Assembly (NCBI RefSeq): GCF_001613145.1
Contig: NZ_BDBU01000012.1
Location: 124,001-188,000, forward strand
DNA: 64,000 nucleotides
Direction: 5' to 3'
Source of the DNA: Nocardia jejuensis NBRC 103114
GTDB lineage: Bacteria; Actinomycetota; Actinomycetes; Mycobacteriales; Mycobacteriaceae
Shown here: positions 1 to 8,313 of the stretch, in pieces
Numbering within the stretch: position 1 is the stretch's first letter
Layout of the letters: each line of letters starts with the position of its first letter
Made by a program: the position numbers and the translations under genes
The notes under the pieces: model-generated
Databases searched by the model: none
The model's input: only the letters and a program-made list of their open reading frames with translations
What the model was told of the DNA's origin: nothing

Positions 1-1
1 T

Positions 2-73
2 GTTCGACTCATGGGAGCGCTGGCGCAGTTCATGCAGACCGCCGAACCCGAACGGGTCGTGATCTTCTCCTGA
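2..73 (+). CDS. 3' end of a protein running in from the left
   Basis: An open frame enters at the window edge and ends at a TGA at 71-73, giving the last 23 residues of a protein that finishes ERVVIFS. The other two forward frames look less protein-like here. Too little is present to name a family. It points the same way as the next gene, 52 bp downstream. Confidence 0.45.
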   Translation, partial: VRLMGALAQFMQTAEPERVVIFS

Positions 74-125
74 CCACGAGAGCGCCCGATGGGAGTTCCA
101 GCCGTGAATCGATCAAGGGGTGATC

Positions 126-851
126 ATGGCAATCCGAGCACACGACGTCGGTCCCATCGCCGCTGAGGCAGCCTTCACCTCCGATTTCGCGGTCGGGACC
201 GAAGTACCCATGAGCGAGTTCGCGAACAAGCAAGACGTCGAACGTCGCATCATGAACGACCGGCCCGGCATCCTCACGAAATATATGCCCGTGCGCTATG
301 ACGGAGCCACCGGAACCGTGCTGACCGGCTGCCGCTATCTCTTCGACACCGGAGAGAATGCCCAGCGATATCGACGTTTCCTGGCCGAAGAACTGGAATT
401 CGAGCCCGGCATCAAATTCTGGAGCCGCCGTTCCCTGATCGACGTGGATCGTCGCCTCTGGCGGGTGGCGGGCGCGCACAATTTCACTCCGCGGAGCGAA
501 CACGCCGTAGATCGCTTCGAACGCTTCGTCTTTCCCGACGGCGACCCTGGTGCCCAGCTCGAAAAAATCTGGCCCACAGTACGTTCCGCGGCTCGCGAAC
601 GTGGACTCGGCGCGGCCTGGTTGCTGTATCAGCCACAAGAGCGCCAGCTCGCCATCCACACCGTCGCGCACAAGATCGACGCGGGCGATCCCACCACCTC
701 CGCCGAGGCTGCGCTGCATCACATCAGCAGCGTGCCTTCTCTGGACGTGTTACTCCCTCCAGAGCTGTACGCGCGCAAGGTCTTCGACCGCAGCGCGATG
801 ATATGCAGCATCGGCCGCCGCGCTCCCGCCGCACAGCCGCTGATCCGATGA
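126..851 (+). CDS. Hypothetical protein, about 241 aa
   Basis: I do not recognise the family. The predicted protein is soluble, without signal peptide or membrane helix. Its first half has the alternating aromatic/basic pattern of a small alpha/beta fold (RYLFDTGENAQRYRRF near residue 70). ATG at 126 is preferred over GTG at 120 because an AAGGGG ribosome site at 114-119 has normal spacing only to the ATG. Codon use is typical of the window, and an overlapping minus-strand frame looks like a shadow. It stands alone between the partial gene at the edge and the convergent SulP gene. A role in metabolism is possible but unsupported. Confidence 0.65.
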   Translation: MAIRAHDVGPIAAEAAFTSDFAVGTEVPMSEFANKQDVERRIMNDRPGILTKYMPVRYDGATGTVLTGCRYLFDTGENAQRYRRFLAEELEFEPGIKFWSRRSLIDVDRRLWRVAGAHNFTPRSEHAVDRFERFVFPDGDPGAQLEKIWPTVRSAARERGLGAAWLLYQPQERQLAIHTVAHKIDAGDPTTSAEAALHHISSVPSLDVLLPPELYARKVFDRSAMICSIGRRAPAAQPLIR

Positions 852-933
852 GCCCCGTCGCCGTCCGTCCGCAGCCTGTAGATCGCTTCGGTCGACTTCC
901 TGGGCCGCAGGGCGCAGAGCTTGACCTGAATTG

Positions 934-2607
934 TCAGTTCCGCTGCCGCAAATGCACGCGGGCCTGAGCGAACGCGGACAAGGTCGATTCTCCCAGAATG
1001 GGAGTGGCGGTGAAGAACTCCAATCGCACTCCCTGTACGGAAAGCAGGTCATCGGTCCACAACTGACGAATGCTCGGATCGACGCCGCTGAGGTACAGCT
1101 GCCCGTCCACCTCCTCCAAGCGACGCGCGTAGTCCGCGATCACGGCCAGGAATGTGGCGCTCGCGGTCGTTCGCCCGCGCAATCGCACGATCACCACCGG
1201 TGAGCGCGCGCCGACCGGATCGGGCAGGCGGGCCTGCAGGGTGCGCGCGCCCGCGTAGAACAGGCTGCCGTACACATCCAGGATTACGATCTCGTTGTCG
1301 GACAAGCGTTTCGGTGTGACGGTCTCCACCAGGTCGTTGCCTTCCACGCGCAGGCGGACCACGTCGAGGTCGAGGGCTTCCTGATTGAGCTGCATCAACA
1401 GTGACAACGCCACACCCACCCCGACCGCGATGGTCACCGGCAACAGCAACGTCGCGACGAACGTGACGATCAACGCGATGCGCGAGATCGCGCCGCTCCC
1501 CCAGATGCCCTGATAACGGCGCGGATCCAGCGATCCGACCGCAGCGATGATCAGCACTGCCGCCAGCGTGGGCATCGGTACTTTCCCGACAATCCCGGCG
1601 AACACCGCGAGGATCGCCAGCATCCACAGCCCGGTCCAGATCGACGCCCACCGGGTGCGTGCTCCCGCGGCCACGTTCAACGCGGTCTGCCCCACCGACC
1701 CACCCACCGGCATCCCGCGAAACAGCGCCGAGGCGACGTTGCCGATGCCCTGCGCGGCGAAGTCGCGATCGGGTCGGGAGCGTGAGCCATCGGAGTTCGG
1801 TGCGGCTTCGGCCACTCCGGCGCCCTGTACCAGCACGATCACCGCCACCGCCCCGGCGGCCCCCGCCAATGACGGTGTCAGCAGGCCCAGGTGCGGTATC
1901 GCCGGCAGCGGGATTCCGGTGGGGATGGCACCCACGTCGGACACCGTGCTGACCGAATCCCAGCGCAGCGCCCACATCAGCAGACTCGGTACCAGCAGCG
2001 CGCCCAGGGACGCGAGCAACCGCGCGCGGGTGCGCCCGATCACGACCATCAGCGTCAGCGCCAGCAGACCCACGATCAGCGAGGGCACATCGGTGCCCGA
2101 GGGGTGGATCAGTACATACGCGGCCTTCTGCGCCGCGACACTCCCCTCGGCCGGGGCTCCCAGGAGCGTGGGCAACTGTCCGAGGACGATATTGACCGCG
2201 ATGCCGAGCAGGAACCCGGTCATCACCGAATGCGAGACGAAGCGGGTGTAGCGACCGAGTCTCAGCACTCCGGCCAGCACCATCACCACACCTGAGATAA
2301 GGGTGAGCAGCACCAGTGCGGCGGGGCGGTCCTTCTCGTCCACGTCGGTCAGCGCCGATCCGGCCGCCAGCGCCGACGCGCTGGTGGTGGTGATGATCAT
2401 CAACCGGGTGCTGGTTCCGATTCCGCCGAACAATGGCCCGGCCATGGATGCGTACAGCCCGTACACGGGGCTGACACCGGCCAGTACACCCGCGGCCATC
2501 CCATCGGGAACACTGCCGATCGCGCCCGGCAACCCGGCCACCAGATCGCGTTTGGTCAATCGCTCGCGAGGCAGCAACGCACGCACACGACTCGAAAGTG
2601 ACCTCAT
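934..2607 (-). CDS. SulP-family anion (sulfate) permease
   Basis: An integral membrane transporter of the SLC26/SulP family, which moves sulfate or related anions such as bicarbonate. The N-terminus shows the SulP signature (DLVAGLPGAIGSVPDGMAAG, then SPVYGLYASMAGPLFGG), followed by about ten to twelve hydrophobic segments. The last ~120 residues, after the final helix, look like the cytoplasmic STAS domain (NEIVILDVYGSLFYAGA). At about 557 aa it is full length. The ATG at 2607 is chosen because the SulP N-terminus begins just after it; an upstream in-frame start would add 17 atypical residues. It begins 4 bp after the stop of the DUF7144 gene, so the two are probably translationally coupled and share the promoter carrying the palindrome at 3089. 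The substrate cannot be read from sequence; sulfate is inferred. Confidence 0.9.
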   Translation of the reverse strand: MRSLSSRVRALLPRERLTKRDLVAGLPGAIGSVPDGMAAGVLAGVSPVYGLYASMAGPLFGGIGTSTRLMIITTTSASALAAGSALTDVDEKDRPAALVLLTLISGVVMVLAGVLRLGRYTRFVSHSVMTGFLLGIAVNIVLGQLPTLLGAPAEGSVAAQKAAYVLIHPSGTDVPSLIVGLLALTLMVVIGRTRARLLASLGALLVPSLLMWALRWDSVSTVSDVGAIPTGIPLPAIPHLGLLTPSLAGAAGAVAVIVLVQGAGVAEAAPNSDGSRSRPDRDFAAQGIGNVASALFRGMPVGGSVGQTALNVAAGARTRWASIWTGLWMLAILAVFAGIVGKVPMPTLAAVLIIAAVGSLDPRRYQGIWGSGAISRIALIVTFVATLLLPVTIAVGVGVALSLLMQLNQEALDLDVVRLRVEGNDLVETVTPKRLSDNEIVILDVYGSLFYAGARTLQARLPDPVGARSPVVIVRLRGRTTASATFLAVIADYARRLEEVDGQLYLSGVDPSIRQLWTDDLLSVQGVRLEFFTATPILGESTLSAFAQARVHLRQRN

Positions 2608-2611
2608 AGCA

Positions 2612-3016
2612 TCAGAATTGGGGACGCCACATCGCGATCGCCCAGATGACGACGACATCGAGCACGATGATCGACATCGACCACCACGGGTAGTGCGGCA
2701 ACCACAGGAAATTCGCGACGATCGAGATCCCCGCGATCGTGATCGCCGCCGATCTCCCCCACCGGGTGCCGGTGACGAGGCCGCCGGCGCTGATCATCAG
2801 GATCACGCCCACCACCACGTGGATCCACCCCCAGGTGGTGGTGTCGAGTTCGTAGAGATAGTCCATGCCGACGACCAGCAGGTCGTCGTTGCGAACCGCG
2901 GAGATCCCCTGGAACAGCGACACCGCACCGGCGGTGAGCAGCAAGATCGCCGCCACGACCGAGGTCCCCGCTGAGAACACCTGCCGTGCAGAGTGATCGG
3001 TCGAATGGCTCGCCAT
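2612..3016 (-). CDS. DUF7144-like four-helix membrane protein
   Basis: A 134-residue protein with four predicted transmembrane helices and short loops. It resembles the actinobacterial DUF7144 family, which has a tryptophan-rich GWIHVVVGVILMISAGG helix and no known function. The start at 3016 is supported by a clean AAGGAG site about 7 nt upstream (plus-strand actccttt at 3022-3029). It is the first gene of a two-gene unit with the SulP permease. The operator-like palindrome 3089-3107 lies 72 bp upstream, between this gene and the divergent DUF6325 gene. A role beside an anion permease is inferred from position only. Confidence 0.7.
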   Translation of the reverse strand: MASHSTDHSARQVFSAGTSVVAAILLLTAGAVSLFQGISAVRNDDLLVVGMDYLYELDTTTWGWIHVVVGVILMISAGGLVTGTRWGRSAAITIAGISIVANFLWLPHYPWWSMSIIVLDVVVIWAIAMWRPQF

Positions 3017-3088
3017 GACGGCACTCCTTTCGCGCAATGCTCGCCGCTTCTCGTACCGCGATCATGGGCGAGTCCCACTCTCGTGTGC

Positions 3089-3107
3089 TTCATCCGTTTC
3101 GGGTGAG
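3089..3107. promoter_or_regulatory. Shared palindrome, site 1 (TTCATCCG-TTT-CGGGTGAG)
   Basis: One of five related sites in the window, with consensus TTCACCCG-N3-CGGGTGAA. It lies in the divergent control region between DUF7144-SulP (72 bp away) and DUF6325-SHOCT (34 bp away). A wider inverted repeat, CCCACTC at 3074-3080 and GAGTGGG at 3114-3120, is centred on almost the same axis. A dimeric regulator controlling both directions is inferred. Confidence 0.7.
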
Positions 3108-3141
3108 GTGCGTGAGTGGGGGTGGGCGGCACCATCAGCCG

Positions 3142-3567
3142 ATGACCGAATCATCATCGAACCTGGGACCGGTCGAACTGGTCGTGCTCACCTTCCCCGG
3201 CACCCGCGTCGACACGACAGTGCGGGCCGCGCTCAGCGAAGTGGTCGATCGCGGGTATGCCACGGTGCTGGATCTGATCTATCTGTCCAAGGACACCAAC
3301 GGCTACCTGACCGAGGTCGAGATCGACGAGCCCCTCGACGACATCGGGTTGAGCGGGTTGAGCGTGGACTCGCGTGAACTGATCAGCGACGAGGACCTGG
3401 ACGTGGTGCGCGGCACCATGCGCGCGGGCACCTCGGCGATCGTGGTGGTGTACGAGCAGACCTGGGCGCGCGCACTCGCCGATACCGTCCGGAGCGCCGA
3501 CGGTGAACTCACCCTCCACATCCAGGTGCCGCGCGAGAGCGTCGAAGCCGCCCTGGCCGCCTCCTGA
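3142..3567 (+). CDS. DUF6325 family protein
   Basis: A 141-residue acidic cytosolic protein. Its pattern fits DUF6325: GPVELVVLTFPG at the N-terminus, a DLIYLSKD strand, an acidic middle, then AIVVVYEQTWARALADTVRSA and a final helix. Members are common in actinobacteria next to SHOCT-domain proteins, as here; the function is unknown. ATG 3142 is chosen because the family begins at GPVELVV; the upstream extension from 3037 would read through the intergenic palindrome. The next gene starts 15 bp after its stop, so they form an operon. The palindrome at 3089-3107 probably regulates it. Confidence 0.8.
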   Translation: MTESSSNLGPVELVVLTFPGTRVDTTVRAALSEVVDRGYATVLDLIYLSKDTNGYLTEVEIDEPLDDIGLSGLSVDSRELISDEDLDVVRGTMRAGTSAIVVVYEQTWARALADTVRSADGELTLHIQVPRESVEAALAAS

Positions 3568-3582
3568 GAAAGGTTGCAGCAC

Positions 3583-3894
3583 ATGATCATGCGCAGAGGC
3601 CGGATCGGACGCCCCGGGTTGCTCGGCACCGTGGCCCGCACCGCGGTGATCGCCGGCACCGCGAACGCCACCGCGAACGCGGTCAACCGGCATTCGCAGC
3701 AGCGCGGCGCCGAACAGCAGGCGTATGCCGCGCAGCAGGCTCAGCCCTACCCGGCCGCTCCGGTTCCGGCCGCGGCGCCGCCCGGGGGCGGTGACGATCT
3801 GGTGTCGCGTTTGGAGAAGCTCGGCAGCCTGCACACGTCGGGCGCTCTCTCGGACGCGGAATTCGCCGCTGCCAAAGCACAACTGCTCGGCTGA
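3583..3894 (+). CDS. SHOCT-domain protein
   Basis: A 103-residue protein with three parts: a basic, Gly/Ala-rich N-terminus that may associate with membranes, an Ala/Gln/Pro linker (residues ~45-70), and a C-terminal SHOCT motif (LVSRLEKLGSLHTSGALSDAEFAAAKAQLLG, split here as LVSRLEKLGSLHTSG and ALSDAEFAAAKAQLL). SHOCT domains are short helical oligomerisation modules at protein C-termini. ATG 3583 has an AGAAAGG site at 3567-3573 with 9-nt spacing, better than TTG at 3574. It follows DUF6325 closely and is presumably co-transcribed with it. Confidence 0.8.
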   Translation: MIMRRGRIGRPGLLGTVARTAVIAGTANATANAVNRHSQQRGAEQQAYAAQQAQPYPAAPVPAAAPPGGGDDLVSRLEKLGSLHTSGALSDAEFAAAKAQLLG

Positions 3895-3950
3895 GCCGAG
3901 TCGCTCGCGCACGCTTCGCGGTCGACCCTCTATGTGAAGGAGTACAAGAA

Positions 3951-4163
3951 ATGCTCGCAGGAATCGCGCGCGCGGCGACAGTCGCCGCACTGGCCGTCCC
4001 CGTCGTTCTCCTCGCCGCGCCGTCCGCATCGGCGGAGCAGCCGGTGACGTCGAACGTGGATCAACCACTGAGGACGAATGTCGACGCGCCCTACATCTGG
4101 GTGAACATCTGTGTCCACATCCCGACGCCCGGATCGGCCACCTTGGATTGGTGCTGGCCGTAG
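3951..4163 (+). CDS. Small secreted protein with two C-terminal cysteines
   Basis: A 70-residue protein with a Sec signal peptide (hydrophobic core AALAVPVVLLAAPSASA, predicted cleavage after residue ~28) and a mature part of about 40 residues with Cys in NICVHIP and DWCWP, which could form one disulfide. The start is fixed by GAAGGAG at 3936-3942. The family is not recognised; such small exported proteins are frequent in Nocardia. It is followed directly by a strong hairpin terminator. Confidence 0.75.
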   Translation: MLAGIARAATVAALAVPVVLLAAPSASAEQPVTSNVDQPLRTNVDAPYIWVNICVHIPTPGSATLDWCWP

Positions 4164-4172
4164 CTTTCCCTT

Positions 4173-4208
4173 GCTGACGCCGCCGGAAGGTCTCCCGGCG
4201 GCGTCAGC
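4173..4208. terminator. Hairpin terminator after the small secreted protein
   Basis: A perfect 14-bp inverted repeat (GCTGACGCCGCCGG at 4173-4186, complement at 4195-4208) with an 8-nt loop, 9 bp after the stop at 4163. There is no T-run, as is common for actinobacterial terminators. It may also serve the convergent DUF1254 gene. Confidence 0.7.
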
Positions 4209-4300
4209 CATGTCGAGCGTCGTCGTCGCGGGCCGACGGTTTTGCTTCCCGTCGGCACATCGACCGGGATGCCCTGTCGGTGCGTCGATCGGCGGCCAGG

Positions 4301-5680
4301 CTAGGTCTGCTCGAAATCGCCAGGCTTCCAACTACCGTCGAATGCGGGCGCCTGGGGGCCGTAGATGCGGAAGTAGACGAACCAGCCAGTGCCGGGCAGC
4401 GTTTGGATCCAGCGGTTTCCGGCATCCGCCGGGGCGGTGGGACCGAAGTACAGGTCGATAGGATCACTGCCGGTGGAATCATGGAAGTCGAACAGCGAAC
4501 TGAGGACGGCCTTGTCCTGATCGGTGCGGATCTGACTTCGAGTGCGGGCGTCGTAGACGGTGACGGACCAGAACAGGGAGCCCGGGACCGGTTGCGGGAC
4601 GGTCAGCCGATAGGTGCGGCCGCCCTCGAGATAGGCGCCGGCGGCATCGCGCTGGCCGAGCCAGTACAGCGATCCGGCCTTGGTATCGCGGCGGAACATG
4701 GCGGGTGAGGCGCCGATGGCTTGGTAGAACCACTTTTCCCGGGCTTCGACGTCGAGCCGGTCCGGCTGCTCGAAGTCACCGTTCTCGAATCTCAGTGCGG
4801 CCCATTCCCATTGGCGATCGGGCCACACCACTCGGTCGGGCCTGCGGTCGGCGAATGACTGCACGCGCAGCTGGGCATTGCCGATCAGCGCGGCGCGCTC
4901 GAGGATTTCGGTCATGCGGGCGTCGGGCTCGAACGGGCGGCCCGCGGCGATACCGAGCGCGGCGAGATCCCCGTAGGCGACGTGGAACTCCGGCAGGGCG
5001 GGTTCGCTGTCGATCGCTTCGTGCAGAGCCCGCCAGTAGCCCAGGTTGTTCTCCCACGCCAGGGGTGTCGAATCCTGTGGGCCCGGCGTCAGGTCCAGCC
5101 AGGTCGGGGTAGGGAACTCCCGTGCCGGATCCAGCGGTCGCACCGTGACGGTGGTGAGCCTTTCGAGCGCCCCCGGCACGTCACCGCCCACCGGCAGCGA
5201 TCGGATTCCGCCCAGCACCCGGTAGGTGGTCGAGCGGCCGACGTAGTAGCCCTGCGGGATGTCCCCGTCGTAGCCGGGCGGCAGCAGCAGATGCCTGCCG
5301 CCCTGTCCGGCATCGGGGCCGGGCAGGCCCATATCCAGTACCCAGCGCTGGTTGAGATCCATCGCGATGCAGATCAGGGGCCCCGGTGGTAGTTCGATGA
5401 CCAGCGGCCCGTCGCGCAGATCCAGCAGCAGCGGCGCGTACGGCGTATCGGAGTTGAGCGTGAACCCGACATGTTTCGGCTCCGTCTGCAGGGTGCCGAA
5501 CACACGATTCTCGAGCACTCCGATCGCGTTGTTGCCCTTGAAGATCGCGAGTCCGGAGACGGTGGGATAGAACAGCCGGTAAGCCGACACCGCCCGGGCG
5601 AGGTCGATCTCGTCGTATACCCGCGCAACCGTCTCCGGTCCCGGATAGCCGCCGTCGAACTCGTATCCCTCGTGCGCCAT
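4301..5680 (-). CDS. DUF1254/DUF1214 domain protein
   Basis: A 459-residue protein. DUF1254 fills roughly the first third (Tyr-rich, with a SDTPYAPLLLDLRDGPLVIELP strand region), and DUF1214 the C-terminus (LFWSVTVYDARTRSQI, then a YFGPTAP and GWFVYFRIYGPQ ending typical of the fold). Many relatives have a signal peptide; none is visible here. The biochemical role is unknown, although some relatives are induced by stress or xenobiotics. The start at 5680 (MAHEGYEF) has GGGAG about 7 nt upstream. Palindrome site 2 (5741-5759) is 60 bp upstream, so it likely belongs to the same regulon as SulP and the sulfatases. Confidence 0.85.
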   Translation of the reverse strand: MAHEGYEFDGGYPGPETVARVYDEIDLARAVSAYRLFYPTVSGLAIFKGNNAIGVLENRVFGTLQTEPKHVGFTLNSDTPYAPLLLDLRDGPLVIELPPGPLICIAMDLNQRWVLDMGLPGPDAGQGGRHLLLPPGYDGDIPQGYYVGRSTTYRVLGGIRSLPVGGDVPGALERLTTVTVRPLDPAREFPTPTWLDLTPGPQDSTPLAWENNLGYWRALHEAIDSEPALPEFHVAYGDLAALGIAAGRPFEPDARMTEILERAALIGNAQLRVQSFADRRPDRVVWPDRQWEWAALRFENGDFEQPDRLDVEAREKWFYQAIGASPAMFRRDTKAGSLYWLGQRDAAGAYLEGGRTYRLTVPQPVPGSLFWSVTVYDARTRSQIRTDQDKAVLSSLFDFHDSTGSDPIDLYFGPTAPADAGNRWIQTLPGTGWFVYFRIYGPQAPAFDGSWKPGDFEQT

Positions 5681-5740
5681 CGCTCGCTCCCGTCCGCCGG
5701 ATCGTCGACACAACGCTATGAGGCGCATCCTGACCTCCAC

Positions 5741-5759
5741 CTCACCCACAACGGGTGAA
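5741..5759. promoter_or_regulatory. Shared palindrome, site 2 (CTCACCCA-CAA-CGGGTGAA)
   Basis: It has the same 8-3-8 architecture as sites 1, 3 and 4. The right half matches the consensus exactly and the left half differs at two bases. It lies 60 bp upstream of the DUF1254/1214 start on the minus strand. The role as operator is inferred. Confidence 0.65.
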
Positions 5760-5846
5760 GCCGAGCGTCCGGCCGAACGGCCACACTCCCAGCCATACGA
5801 GACAGATCACCGGCGAAGGAGAGCTGATCGGCGTCGGGGCGCCGAA

Positions 5847-5865
5847 TTCACCCGGGACAGGCGAG
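5847..5865. promoter_or_regulatory. Degenerate copy of the shared palindrome
   Basis: TTCACCCG is perfect on the left, but the right half reads CAGGCGAG instead of CGGGTGAA. It lies upstream of the YihY-type gene. It may be a weak site or chance. Confidence 0.3.
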
Positions 5866-6017
5866 GCGGCCACCGCCGTGGACCGACAACTCTGGTGAGG
5901 CGCACCGGTGACACCGCACCGAGTTCTTCGACCACCGTGATCGGCCGAACGTCGAACCGAGGAGCAGCAGATGATCGTGTCGGAGTCCCTGCCACCCGGC
6001 GGTCTCCCGTGCGCTCG

Positions 6018-6890
6018 GTGAAATCTCTTGTGGCGCACTCCCGTCAGGCGTCGATGGCGCGCGCCGAGGGGGCTACGGGGTGGCTGCGCGCGACGCCTGT
6101 GGGGCGCACCCTGTGGCGGATCGTGGACGGGTTGGTGGAGATCCAGATCGTGGATCGGGCATTGGCGCTCGCGGCACAGATCTTCACCTCGGTGCTGCCG
6201 GTGATCATCGCCGCGTCGGTGTTCAGCGGCTGGCATACCGCCGCGGACACCATTAGCGACCAGTTCGGTTTCGACACCCAATCATTGTCCGTCGGTGAGG
6301 CGGACACCACCGATCCCTCGTTCGCCGCCTTCGGGGTGGTCGGCCTGCTGATGGTCGTGCTCAGTGGCACCTCGTTCGCCCGCGCGCTGGGGCGGGTGTA
6401 CGGGGCGGTGTGGCAGGTGCCGTCGATGGGGCCGCGCGATGCCTGGCGATGGCTCGCGGCGCTGTTGGCCGTGGCACTGTCGGTCGGACTCGTCGGGCAG
6501 ACCCGAGACCTGTCGCACGTGCAGTATGCCGGGCGCCCCCTGGCATTGATCGGGGAAATCATCGTGTGGACGCTGGTGTGGGCGTTCGCGCCGTTCCTGC
6601 TCACCAAGGGTGCGCTGACCGGTCGCTTCCTGTGGGCCACCGGCCTGGTGACCGCCGTGGGCTTGACCGCCGTGCATGTCGCCGGGCGCATCGCACTGCC
6701 GCGGATGACCGCGAATGCCCAGCAGCACTTCGGGCCGCTGGGCTTGGCGTTCACCTCGGTCAGTTGGCTTTTCATCATGTCGATGGCGATCGTCGGCGCG
6801 GCCTCGGTGGTCAATTCCTTCGCGGCCGACGAAACGTTCGTCGGCCGCTTCCTGCGGGGCCCGGACGCCGGTCCACGAGATCAGCTGTGA
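6018..6890 (+). CDS. YihY/BrkB-family membrane protein
   Basis: A polytopic inner-membrane protein of the YihY (BrkB-like, formerly called RNase BN) family. Six hydrophobic segments are seen, with the family-like start RTLWRIVDGLVEIQIVDRA, an early helix ALAAQIFTSVLPVIIAASVF, and a middle LMVVLSGTSFARALGRVY. The function is not settled and it is not a nuclease. The start is uncertain: GTG 6018 and ATG 6054 are both in frame with weak ribosome sites, and the longer frame reaching to 5718 is Arg-rich and not credible. Its stop is one base from the stop of the convergent membrane protein at 6892. Confidence 0.75.
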   Translation: MKSLVAHSRQASMARAEGATGWLRATPVGRTLWRIVDGLVEIQIVDRALALAAQIFTSVLPVIIAASVFSGWHTAADTISDQFGFDTQSLSVGEADTTDPSFAAFGVVGLLMVVLSGTSFARALGRVYGAVWQVPSMGPRDAWRWLAALLAVALSVGLVGQTRDLSHVQYAGRPLALIGEIIVWTLVWAFAPFLLTKGALTGRFLWATGLVTAVGLTAVHVAGRIALPRMTANAQQHFGPLGLAFTSVSWLFIMSMAIVGAASVVNSFAADETFVGRFLRGPDAGPRDQL

Positions 6891-6891
6891 A

Positions 6892-8253
6892 TCAACCCTC
6901 TTCGACTGTGGCGTCCGCGGCGTCTCCCGGCCGCCCGCCGAGCAGCTCCACCACCAGCAGTGCCGCGATGGCAACGACCACCGTCACGATCACCACCAGT
7001 CCGGTCGGATAACGCCAGAAGACAAGGGTGATCGCGGCCAAGGCGACGATGCCCGCCCGTAACGGGCCCCGGAAACGCCCGATAGCGGCTTCGATCGCAC
7101 TGGGCTCCCGGTCCTCGCGATGCGATCGTGCCCTGGCGACCGTGCGGGTGTACGCGCCGCGAATCGCGACCGCGCTCCGGGAAGACCCGGTGAGGAACCC
7201 GGCAGCCGCGATCACCACGGCCAGAACGAACACCGCACGCATCGTGGTCCGCAGCGGCACGAGCACCGCGTCGATCAGCGTCGCGGCCACCGGCGCCGAG
7301 AGCACGTCCGCCGGAATCGCTCGCAGGTACTCCGACCGCCCGATACCCAGCGCGACCGCCAGCAGCGCCATGGCCACCGCCAACGCGACGCCCACCCCCG
7401 AGAATGCTCGTCGGCGTGCACCTTTGGGCGCCGCCCACACCGCCCCCGCCGCCACGAGCAAGGTCGCCCACGGCAGCACGCCGGCGGCACGATCCAGGAC
7501 CGACACCCACCGCTGCGCGGTGACCAGTTCCGGCGCCCGGAACAACACGAACGATCTGTCGATCGCGGGCACCCGCTCGGCGAAGGTGAATCCGCGCTCG
7601 GTCAGCGCGATGCGCACCTTGTCGATGATCGGCCCCAGCGACACGCTCACCGTGCCGTCCTCGTCCATACCCACTGCGGCGCGCGTGTCCCCGTTCAGCA
7701 CCGCGACGACCCCACGATGCGCCTGCCGGTTCACCTGGATCCACAGCGCCTCGAAATCATCCGAGGCAAGAACCGACTCCGCCGTCTCGTGCACGAACTG
7801 CTCGGCCTGCTCCTGGACCACCGGCGCCAGGCCGACAACGGCCGGCGGGACGCGCGGGGCGCTCTCGGTGATCGCGGTCAGCGCCGTGGCGGTGACGTTT
7901 TCCACATCCAGGCGATCCATGATCGCGTCGGTGATCCGGTCCGCGAGCCCGTCGCGCACCTCCTGATCGGATCCCAGCGGTGTCACGGTCTGCACGTAGC
8001 GGTCCGTATCGAGCAGTTCACCACGAGCGAACCGTGCCAGGACCGACGAAAGTCCCAGCACGGCAACAACAATCAACAGCAGTGCCACGCCCGTCCAGCG
8101 AAGTCCGGACCGCCGTCCGAGCTGGGGAACACCGACGGCGCCTGCGGTATCGGGAGTCCGCTCGGCGCGCAGGATCTCGAGTTCACCGCGCAGGCGCGTG
8201 AGCTCCTCGCGTTCGGTCTCCTCCAGTGGACGGTCCGGGTCCTCGGCCTCCAT
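6892..8253 (-). CDS. Actinobacterial integral membrane protein
   Basis: A 453-residue protein. An N-terminal acidic, coiled-coil-like segment (EETEREELTRLRGELEIL) is followed by one helix near residue 55, a ~180-residue extracytoplasmic region and four further helices (residues ~255-440). The architecture is common in streptomycetes and nocardiae, and I know of no assigned function. The extracytoplasmic part contains repeated acidic/hydrophobic helices (DRITDAIMDRLDVENV) but no catalytic motif. It is convergent with the YihY-type gene and lies 60 bp upstream of the alkyl sulfatase stop, so it may be transcribed with the sulfatase. Confidence 0.7.
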   Translation of the reverse strand: MEAEDPDRPLEETEREELTRLRGELEILRAERTPDTAGAVGVPQLGRRSGLRWTGVALLLIVVAVLGLSSVLARFARGELLDTDRYVQTVTPLGSDQEVRDGLADRITDAIMDRLDVENVTATALTAITESAPRVPPAVVGLAPVVQEQAEQFVHETAESVLASDDFEALWIQVNRQAHRGVVAVLNGDTRAAVGMDEDGTVSVSLGPIIDKVRIALTERGFTFAERVPAIDRSFVLFRAPELVTAQRWVSVLDRAAGVLPWATLLVAAGAVWAAPKGARRRAFSGVGVALAVAMALLAVALGIGRSEYLRAIPADVLSAPVAATLIDAVLVPLRTTMRAVFVLAVVIAAAGFLTGSSRSAVAIRGAYTRTVARARSHREDREPSAIEAAIGRFRGPLRAGIVALAAITLVFWRYPTGLVVIVTVVVAIAALLVVELLGGRPGDAADATVEEG

Positions 8254-8313
8254 GACAATCTGCCTCTTCGTCGGGGGTGCCCATCACTCGAGGTCGGTGC
8301 GATGTTCTGCCCG

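Noticed and set aside
5718..6017. Longer N-terminus of the YihY-type protein from ATG 5718
   Set aside because: The extra residues are Arg/Thr-rich without membrane or domain character and overlap the regulatory palindromes.
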